From the NCBI GenBank assembly GCA_020056155.1, contig JAGVII010000116.1, positions 1 to 7,887 of the forward strand: 7,887 nt of DNA, read 5' to 3'. The position numbers were made by a program, and so were the translations under genes. This document shows, piece by piece, positions 1 to 5,265 of the stretch; positions within the stretch are counted from its first letter, which is position 1, and every line of letters starts with the position of its first letter. Below the pieces are notes generated by a model. It was not told where the DNA came from. It ran no database searches and saw only the letters and a program-made list of their open reading frames with translations. This DNA comes from Afipia sp. (GTDB lineage: Bacteria; Pseudomonadota; Alphaproteobacteria; Rhizobiales; Xanthobacteraceae).

Positions 1-1652
1 GACGCCGGCGGACGCGGCGGTTCGGGCGAATGGGTTTCGCGCGCCCGAGGTTCGGCCATCGCAGGCGCGGGCGTCATTTCGCTTGGCGCAGGAGCCGGAC
101 GTGCGTTGCGCAGGTCGACCTCGATCTGCGCCAGACGATCGACCACATGCCCCAGCGTGTTGTGCACGGCCTCGAGCGAATCCTGCGTATGGCGGTTGGT
201 TTCTGACTGGCTGAAGCGGATGTCGGAGAGTTCGCGCTTGATGGTGTCGACCAGATCGCCGTCCATCGGTGTGGCCGCGAGCACACCCTGATCGGCGCCT
301 GCGCTGCTCGTGCGCTGGCTTTCGAGATGCCGCAGAATATCCGAGAGCCCTTCCTCGACCTTCGCGAGATTTCCCCCGCGCGGTTCCGACATCTCCAACC
401 GTTCGAGCAGATGATGGACCCGCTGCTCGACATGGCCCAGGGACGCCGAACTGTCGTTGCCGACCTGAAGATGATCGAGCCGGTCCGAAATCGTGCGCAC
501 CGCATTGTCGAAATAAACGGTGTCGCCCACCGGCTGACGGTCGCGCTGCTCGAGCGCCGTGGTCAGCACGGCGATGCGCTGTTCGAGCGCCGAGAGGATG
601 TCGCTGCTGCCGCCCGCGCGTGCCAGCTGATCGACCTTGGCCGACAATGTCTGCACATGCCCGGCCAGTTCGTTGAGGGCGTCGTTCGATGCGACGTTCG
701 ACACGATGACCTTGAGCGCCGCAATGGCGTCCTCAAGCTGTTGGACGGTCGCAGGATCAGTGCTGGACCGCACGATCGTGTCGATCTTGCCGCCGAGATT
801 GCGAATCGCGTCGTCGAAGCCCGCGAGTTGTTCGGCGGGTTTGAGCGTGCGCAACTCGCTGTAGATGTCTGACAATGCCCGTTCGATGCCGGACAGGGCG
901 GTGCTGTCGATTCCGCTGGAGCGGGTCTCGTCGATCCGCCGTCCCAACGAACGGATTTCACCTTCGAGGGATTCGATCGCGCGGCGCGGCAATGCCTCGG
1001 TGATGGCCTGACGAATCTCGGCAAGTTCGCCGCGGAACGCTGCAATCGACTGCTCGATGCCGTCGGGGCGGCGCAGCGTCTCAATCTGGCTTGTAATGTG
1101 GGAGAGCTGCCGCTCGAGGCCGGAGAAATCGGCCTGCGGCTGGATTGGCGGTGCATGATTCACGAACGACGGCGGGGGCATCCGCGTGGACGACTGTGGC
1201 ATCGCGCGGGGTGCGCCGTCGAGTTCGCCCTGTCGGGCAACGATTTCCGCGATCGAGAAGTCCATGGGCGACATGGGGGGCGTCACCGCAGGCGCCATGC
1301 GCGGAGCGGGGGCGGGGCGGTAAGGCGCGCCTTCAGGCGGCGGGGTGTCTGACAACTGCGAAAGCCGGGCATCGAGCCGCGAAATGGCGTCGTTCAACTG
1401 CCGGGCAACCGCCGGATCACCCTTGGGGGCTCCCGGCGCATGCGACATGTGTTCGACCTGCCGGGCGATCGAGTCGAGGCGCTTGTGGATTTCAGCGACA
1501 TCCTGAGCTTCGCGTGAGCTTGGGCCGGGGCTGCCGATCGCCGAATTCAGCCAATCCCCCAAGGACATACCGGCGCGGCGCGCGGAAGCTTCGGCCCTTT
1601 CGCGGACCGATGGCTCGATTCCGTCAACACTCCACGATACGCGCGCTGTCAT
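1..1652 (-). CDS. PodJ-like polar localization / coiled-coil protein, N-terminal 550 residues (partial, C-terminus beyond left edge)
   Basis: The frame reads without a stop from ATG at 1652-1650 to the left edge, giving 550 codons. Residues 6-14 read SWSVDGIEP and residues 24-40 ARRAGMSLGDWLNSAIG. This is the short N-terminal motif that I recognise from Rhizobiales PodJ-like or Sel1-repeat proteins, which direct polar organelle placement in Caulobacter relatives. Residues 50-100 are predicted coiled coil, 103-175 a Pro/Ala-rich linker, 176-515 a long helical region with a 50-residue periodicity, and 517-550 a second Pro-rich linker. No membrane segment is reached; in the family the membrane helix and Sel1 or peptidoglycan-binding part lie further C-terminal, so they cannot be confirmed here. 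The start is the only in-frame ATG or GTG before the upstream stop at 1772-1770, and the family motif begins right after it. Ribosome site is weak (AAGG, 2 bases before ATG). It is transcribed divergently from the fad genes. Orthology to PodJ is an inference; a structural coiled-coil protein of other function is possible. Confidence 0.82.
   Translation of the reverse strand, partial: MTARVSWSVDGIEPSVRERAEASARRAGMSLGDWLNSAIGSPGPSSREAQDVAEIHKRLDSIARQVEHMSHAPGAPKGDPAVARQLNDAISRLDARLSQLSDTPPPEGAPYRPAPAPRMAPAVTPPMSPMDFSIAEIVARQGELDGAPRAMPQSSTRMPPPSFVNHAPPIQPQADFSGLERQLSHITSQIETLRRPDGIEQSIAAFRGELAEIRQAITEALPRRAIESLEGEIRSLGRRIDETRSSGIDSTALSGIERALSDIYSELRTLKPAEQLAGFDDAIRNLGGKIDTIVRSSTDPATVQQLEDAIAALKVIVSNVASNDALNELAGHVQTLSAKVDQLARAGGSSDILSALEQRIAVLTTALEQRDRQPVGDTVYFDNAVRTISDRLDHLQVGNDSSASLGHVEQRVHHLLERLEMSEPRGGNLAKVEEGLSDILRHLESQRTSSAGADQGVLAATPMDGDLVDTIKRELSDIRFSQSETNRHTQDSLEAVHNTLGHVVDRLAQIEVDLRNARPAPAPSEMTPAPAMAEPRARETHSPEPPRPPA
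303..1058 (-). repeat. Five 50-residue tandem repeats within the PodJ-like coiled coil
   Basis: Residues 199-450 of the PodJ-like protein fall into five units starting at 199, 249, 299, 349 and 401. In each, hydrophobic residues stand at offsets 4, 7, 11 and 14: I203/F206/L210/I213, L253/I256/L260/I263, V303/L306/I310/L313, L353/L356/I360/L363, L405/V408/V412/L415. A second helix motif follows about 30 residues later, for example IRSLGRRIDET (233), IRNLGGKIDTI (283), VQTLSAKVDQL (333), VRTISDRLDHL (385). Units are separated by Ser/Gly/Asp-rich turns such as RSSGID and RSSTD. The repeat is at the protein level; the DNA of the units looks diverged. This suggests a tandem two-helix module rather than one uninterrupted coil. 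Confidence 0.7.
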
Positions 1653-1775
1653 GCCTTGGTCCGGTGTCGGCGCTGGCTCCTGCCAGTGCGCTTCAGGCCT
1701 CCCGCGCCCCTTGAAGAGACAATCAAATTTCGAGACGGGACGTCTGTTTCCAGTCCCGACTTTTTCGCGTTACGG

Positions 1776-1790
1776 TAAATACCGGGTTAA
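1776..1790. promoter_or_regulatory. Possible CtrA-like binding site (TAAA-N7-TTAA)
   Basis: The sequence TAAA (1776-1779), seven bases, TTAA (1787-1790) differs by one base from the CtrA consensus TTAA-N7-TTAA. It lies about 125 bases upstream of the start codon of the PodJ-like gene. A further TTAACC half-site lies at 1816-1821. CtrA regulation of polar and cell-cycle genes is known in Alphaproteobacteria; the match here is one mismatch off and could be chance. Confidence 0.3.
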
Positions 1791-1825
1791 TGAGACCCCC
1801 TCCGGGACCGAAAAGTTAACCTGCG

Positions 1826-1848
1826 CGGCATGCAAATTTGGAATGCCG
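1826..1848. promoter_or_regulatory. Dyad with AT-rich core, candidate operator
   Basis: Arms CGGCAT (1826-1831) and ATGCCG (1843-1848) flank the perfect 8-base palindrome CAAATTTG (1833-1840). The inner and outer symmetries are offset by half a base. The shape is compatible with a dimeric repressor site, about 165 bases upstream of the acyl-CoA dehydrogenase gene. No known consensus is matched. Confidence 0.25.
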
Positions 1849-1899
1849 GTTTCTCTGTGAACCAGACCACACCAACCGGGCGCGGATCAGTCATGATGA

Positions 1900-1929
1900 C
1901 GCAAGTTCTCCCGTCAGCGGGAGTTTGCG
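1900..1929. repeat. Inverted repeat / hairpin upstream of the acyl-CoA dehydrogenase gene
   Basis: CTCCCG (1908-1913) pairs with CGGGAG (1918-1923) around a TCAG loop, and CGCAA (1900-1904) pairs with TTGCG (1925-1929) outside a small internal loop. There is no T run on either side, so it is not an obvious terminator. It could be an operator or, if transcription starts upstream, a leader hairpin. Confidence 0.4.
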
Positions 1930-2001
1930 CATAGAGTTCCGGCCGATATTGCCGCACTGCAAAAAAGTGCCTATTGAAGGGCCGCTTTTCAGGGGACTCA
2001 C

Positions 2002-2008
2002 AGGAGGG
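2002..2008 (+). promoter_or_regulatory. Strong ribosome binding site that selects ATG 2017
   Basis: AGGAGGG lies at 2002-2008. Two in-frame ATGs follow, at 2011 and 2017. The AGGAGG core leaves only 3 bases to the first but 9 to the second, so the second is the better start. The resulting N-terminus MTIYKAPVEDV also fits the family. Confidence 0.75.
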
Positions 2009-2016
2009 AAATGCCG

Positions 2017-3807
2017 ATGACAATTTACAAAGCGCCTGTGGAGGATGTGACCTTCCTTCTCAACGACGTCTTTCAGGTTGACCGTTACAACAATCTTACC
2101 GGCTTCAGTGATGCGACGGCGGACGTCCGTGCAGCGATTTTCGACGAGGCCGCCAAGCTCGCCGAGCAGGTGCTTCATCCGCTGAACCATAGCGGCGATC
2201 TCGAAGGGTGCACGCGCCACGATGACGGCAGCGTCACGACGCCCAAGGGATTCAAGGAGGCATTCAAACAATTCGCCGATGGCGGCTGGATCGGTCTGGC
2301 GGCTCCGGAGGAATATGGCGGGCAGGGCTTACCGGCTTTGCTGTCGCAAACGGTCAGTGAATTCATGTCGTCGGCGAATATGGCCTTTGGCATGTATGGC
2401 GGCCTGACCCAGGGGGCGATGGCGGCGCTTCTCGTGCACGGCACGCCGGAACAGAAGAAAGCCTTTGTCCCGAACATGGTCACCGGCAAATGGACCGGGA
2501 CCATGAACCTCACCGAACCGCAGTGCGGCACCGACCTTGGTCTGATGCGCACCAAGGCGGTCAAGCAGGCCGACGGCACCTACGAGATCACAGGCACCAA
2601 GATCTTCATCTCCGGGGGTGAGCAGGATCTCACCGAAAACATTGTTCACCTCGTCCTTGCGCGCATTGAGGGCGCGCCGGCTGGCATGAAGGGTGTCTCG
2701 CTGTTCGTCGTTCCTAAAATGAAGATCAACGCCGACGGCTCGCTCGGCGGACCGAACGGCGTTTCGTGCGGCTCGATCGAACACAAGATGGGCATTCACG
2801 CCAATTCGACCTGCGTGCTGAATTTCGACAACGCGGTCGGCGACCTCGTCGGAGCCGAGAACAAGGGCATGGAGGCGATGTTCGTGATGATGAACGAGGC
2901 GCGCCTCGGCGTCGGCGTCCAGGGCCTCTCACAGTCCGAAGTCGCATACCAGAATGCAGTCGCCTATGCGAAAGACCGCTTGCAGGGCCGTTCCATCAGC
3001 GGCGTGAAGGCTCCCGACAAACCTGCCGATCCGATCATCGTTCACCCCGACGTGCGGCGGACGCTGATGTCGATTCGCGCGTTCAACGAGGGGGCGCGCG
3101 CGCTTGTGGTATGGACCTCGCTGAAAAGCGACGTTGCGCATCGTTCCGACGATCCGAAAGAGCGCGAGGCCGCCGACGATCACATGGGCCTTCTGACGCC
3201 GGTCATCAAAGGCGTGCTGACCGATCAGGGCTTTGCTAACGCGGTCGCCGCTCAGCAGATGTTCGGCGGTCACGGCTTCATCGTCGAGACGGGCGTGGAG
3301 CAGTTCGTGCGCGATGCACGCATCACGATGCTGTACGAAGGCGCCAACGGTATCCAGGCGCTCGATCTGGTCGGCCGCAAGCTCGGCCGGGCCGGTGGAC
3401 GTGCGATCACCACGTTCTTCAACGAAGTCGCTGCCTTCACCAAGGAGAACGCCACCAACGAAGCGATGAAGCCCTTCATCGCGCCACTGGGCGCGGCGGT
3501 GAAGGACCTCCAGCAGGCGACCATGTGGCTGATGCAGAACGCGATGGCCAAGCCGGACAATGCTGGCGCGGCGTCCACCGACTACATGCATCTCTTCGGC
3601 CTGGTTGCCATCGGCTATATGTGGGCACGCATGGCGAAAGTGGCGCAGGACAAGCTGGCGGAGTCCGGCGAGCAGCCCTATCTGAAGTCCAAGCTCGTTA
3701 CGGGTAGATTCTTCATGGAGCGGATGCTTCCGGAAACCGCGCTGCGGCTCTCGCGTATCCAGAGCGGCGCGGATTCGATGATGGAATTGTCTGCCGAGGC
3801 GTTCTGA
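2017..3807 (+). CDS. Acyl-CoA dehydrogenase of the ~590-residue type with extra N- and C-terminal domains
   Basis: FAD-dependent enzyme that oxidises acyl-CoA to trans-2-enoyl-CoA, first step of beta-oxidation, passing electrons to electron transfer flavoprotein. The product is 596 residues. Order: short N-terminal extension (1-33, IYKAPVEDV..FLLNDVF), N-terminal helical domain (about 40-155), middle beta domain (about 158-270, MNLTEPQCGTDLG and GTKIFISGG, FAD/substrate contacts), helical FAD domain (about 280-450, QMFGGHGF) and a C-terminal extension (about 465-590, ending in FFMERMLPETA..GADSMMEL). The catalytic base is Glu441 in MLYEGANGIQ. This architecture is that of bacterial enzymes with the additional C-terminal domain, not the 814-residue E. 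coli FadE, so I give no symbol. Relatives include DmdC, methylmercaptopropionyl-CoA dehydrogenase, so substrate is not certain; the adjoining fadAB-type genes favour fatty acyl-CoA. An ATG six bases upstream (2011) is the alternative start. First gene of the operon. Confidence 0.93.
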   Translation: MTIYKAPVEDVTFLLNDVFQVDRYNNLTGFSDATADVRAAIFDEAAKLAEQVLHPLNHSGDLEGCTRHDDGSVTTPKGFKEAFKQFADGGWIGLAAPEEYGGQGLPALLSQTVSEFMSSANMAFGMYGGLTQGAMAALLVHGTPEQKKAFVPNMVTGKWTGTMNLTEPQCGTDLGLMRTKAVKQADGTYEITGTKIFISGGEQDLTENIVHLVLARIEGAPAGMKGVSLFVVPKMKINADGSLGGPNGVSCGSIEHKMGIHANSTCVLNFDNAVGDLVGAENKGMEAMFVMMNEARLGVGVQGLSQSEVAYQNAVAYAKDRLQGRSISGVKAPDKPADPIIVHPDVRRTLMSIRAFNEGARALVVWTSLKSDVAHRSDDPKEREAADDHMGLLTPVIKGVLTDQGFANAVAAQQMFGGHGFIVETGVEQFVRDARITMLYEGANGIQALDLVGRKLGRAGGRAITTFFNEVAAFTKENATNEAMKPFIAPLGAAVKDLQQATMWLMQNAMAKPDNAGAASTDYMHLFGLVAIGYMWARMAKVAQDKLAESGEQPYLKSKLVTGRFFMERMLPETALRLSRIQSGADSMMELSAEAF

Positions 3808-3820
3808 GCATTTTAAGTTT

Positions 3821-3845
3821 CCTCGCGCCGGGTTCCGGCGCGAGG
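3821..3845. repeat. Perfect 11-bp GC hairpin in the acyl-CoA dehydrogenase-fadA spacer
   Basis: CCTCGCGCCGG (3821-3831) and CCGGCGCGAGG (3835-3845) form a perfect stem with a GTT loop, beginning 13 bases after the stop codon. The downstream bases CTCCTACGC are not a T run, so an intrinsic terminator is unlikely on the plus strand. More likely roles are protection of the upstream mRNA 3' end, a processing point or partial attenuation. Confidence 0.7.
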
Positions 3846-3891
3846 CTCCTACGCAAATTTCATCAACCACCGGGATTCGAAGGAGGGCGTC

Positions 3892-5100
3892 ATGCCTGAG
3901 GCATTTATCTACGACCATGTCCGCACGCCGCGCGGCAAAGGCAAGTCCGACGGTTCTCTGCACGAAGTCACCGCTCTGGCGCTGGCGACCGCGCCGCTGA
4001 AGGCGCTCAAGGAGCGCAATAATCTCGAAGCCGACAGCATCGACGACGTGGTGCTCGGCGTGGTCGACCCGGTCGGCGAAGCCGGTGGCGACATCGCGCG
4101 TTTCGCGGCGCTGAATGCAGGCTTCGACACTTCGGTGCCGGGCGTGCAGATCAATCGCTTCTGTGCATCGGGCCTCGACGCGGTGAACTTCGCCGCGGCA
4201 CAAGTGATGTCCGGCCAGCACGATCTCACCATCGGCGGCGGCGCGGAATCCATGAGCCGCGTCGGCATTATGTCGTCGGGCGCGGCCTGGCCGATGGACC
4301 CGTCAATGGCGGTGCCGAGCTACTTCATGCCGCAGGGCGTGGCGGCGGATCTGATCGCCACGAAGTACGGCTTCTCCCGTGACAACGTCGATGCTTACGC
4401 CGTGCAGAGCCAGCAGCGCGCGGCGAAAGCCTGGGACGAGGGCCGTTTCAAGAACTCCGTGGTTCCAGTGAAGGATGTCAACGGCATCACCATTCTCGAC
4501 AAGGACGAGCATATGCGTCCCTCGACGACGATGCAGTCGCTCGGCCAGTTGCAGGCGTCGTTCGCGGCAATGGGCGCGATGGGCGGTTTCGATGCGGTGG
4601 CGGTGCAGTCGCATCCGGAAATCGAGGCAGTCAACTACGTGCATCATGCCGGCAATTCCTCGGGCATCGTCGATGGCGCCGGAGCGGTCCTGCTCGGCAA
4701 TGCCGAAGCCGGCAAGAAGCGCGGTCTGAAGCCGCGCGCCAAGATCCGCGCCTTCGCCAATATCGGCTCCGAACCTGCGATGATGCTGACCGGCCCGGTC
4801 GATGTGACGAAGAAAGTGCTGGAGCGTTCCGGCATGAAATTGTCGGACATCGACCTGTTCGAGCTCAACGAGGCGTTCGCTTCGGTGGTGCTGCGCTACA
4901 TCCAGGCTTTCGAAATCGACAACGACAAGATCAATGTCAACGGCGGCGCGATCGCGATGGGACACCCTCTTGGTGCAACGGGCGCGATGATTCTCGGTAC
5001 CGTGCTCGACGAACTCGAGCGCACCAACAAATCCACCGCTCTCGTCACGCTGTGCATCGGCGGCGGCATGGGCACGGCGACCATCATCGAGCGTGTTTGA
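3892..5100 (+). CDS. fadA: Acetyl-CoA C-acyltransferase (thiolase), beta-oxidation beta subunit
   Basis: Thiolase that cleaves 3-ketoacyl-CoA with CoA to acetyl-CoA and a shortened acyl-CoA, cytoplasmic, last step of the cycle. At 402 residues it has the normal family length. The nucleophile is Cys91 in [16 protein letters not shown] is at 326-330; the catalytic His358 sits in [15 protein letters not shown] and the second cysteine, Cys388, in TLCIGGGMG. All active-site elements are intact. The start has an excellent site, AAGGAGGG at 3880-3887, four bases before ATG. It lies 84 bases after the dehydrogenase gene and 165 bases before the fadB-type gene, on the same strand, and its product probably forms the beta subunit of a complex with that protein. 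Gene order is fadA before fadB, opposite to E. coli fadBA. A biosynthetic acetoacetyl-CoA thiolase cannot be excluded by motifs alone, but context argues for degradation. Confidence 0.93.
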   Translation: MPEAFIYDHVRTPRGKGKSDGSLHEVTALALATAPLKALKERNNLEADSIDDVVLGVVDPVGEAGGDIARFAALNAGFDTSVPGVQINRFCASGLDAVNFAAAQVMSGQHDLTIGGGAESMSRVGIMSSGAAWPMDPSMAVPSYFMPQGVAADLIATKYGFSRDNVDAYAVQSQQRAAKAWDEGRFKNSVVPVKDVNGITILDKDEHMRPSTTMQSLGQLQASFAAMGAMGGFDAVAVQSHPEIEAVNYVHHAGNSSGIVDGAGAVLLGNAEAGKKRGLKPRAKIRAFANIGSEPAMMLTGPVDVTKKVLERSGMKLSDIDLFELNEAFASVVLRYIQAFEIDNDKINVNGGAIAMGHPLGATGAMILGTVLDELERTNKSTALVTLCIGGGMGTATIIERV

Positions 5101-5108
5101 TGTCTTCA

Positions 5109-5212
5109 CCCTCCCCTTGGGGGAGGGTCGGCGAACGAGTGAGCCGGGGTGGGGTGATTCCGATCACAAAAAGTATCCCCCACACCCGACCCCTCCCCGC
5201 AAGGGGGAGGGG
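5109..5212. repeat. Palindromic intergenic repeat (two GC-rich hairpins, REP-like) between fadA and fadB
   Basis: Left hairpin: CCCTCCCC (5109-5116) with GGGGAGGG (5120-5127). Right hairpin: CCCCTCCCC (5190-5198) with GGGGAGGGG (5204-5212). The outer halves are also roughly inverted copies of each other: the left reads hairpin, then TCGG, then GGGGTGGGG, and the right, on the opposite strand, reads hairpin, TCGG, then GTGTGGGGG. I recognise this composition as a type of short repeat scattered between genes in Bradyrhizobium and related genomes; that is from memory. It carries no open frame of its own and starts 8 bases after the fadA stop codon. Confidence 0.75.
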
Positions 5213-5265
5213 AGCAGAGACAACCCGCCGCGCCTGACGGCTGCTGGCATCAAGGGAGCGAACAC

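Larger units (their letters stand above)
1653..2010. promoter_or_regulatory. Divergent intergenic control region between the PodJ-like gene and the fad operon
   Basis: These 358 bases hold no convincing gene. They must contain promoters for both divergent transcripts. On the plus strand two weak sigma70-like pairs are visible: TTGCCG (1949-1954) with TATTGA (1972-1977), spacing 17, and TTGCGC (1925-1930) with TATTGC (1947-1952), spacing 16. Neither is close to consensus. The region also contains dyads at 1773-1784, 1826-1848, 1900-1929 and 1954-1970, plus a hairpin at 1736-1758 followed by five T residues on the plus strand (1761-1765). No regulator gene is adjacent, so a binding protein cannot be assigned. 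Confidence 0.5.

Noticed and set aside
327..872. 181-codon plus-strand frame, with others at 269-676 and 1145-1714
   Set aside because: They lie opposite the continuous PodJ-like coding frame, and their low-complexity Arg/Ala/Pro composition is typical of antisense frames.
1787..2023. Small frames on both strands of the divergent intergenic region (also 1838-2020)
   Set aside because: They have no good ribosome site, no recognisable motif, and overlap the dyads and the promoter candidates.
2929..4221. 430-codon open frame on the minus strand
   Set aside because: It is antisense to both the acyl-CoA dehydrogenase and the thiolase, crosses their spacer, is rich in Arg and His as expected of an opposite-strand frame in GC-rich codons, and shows no family motif.
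4303..5109. 268-codon open frame on the minus strand
   Set aside because: It is fully antisense to the thiolase gene, whose active-site motifs are intact; composition is that of a shadow frame.
5109..5212. Two similar GC-rich hairpins, considered as a CRISPR fragment or a Rho-independent terminator
   Set aside because: There are only two inverted copies with no equal spacers, and no T run follows either stem; a palindromic intergenic repeat explains it better.
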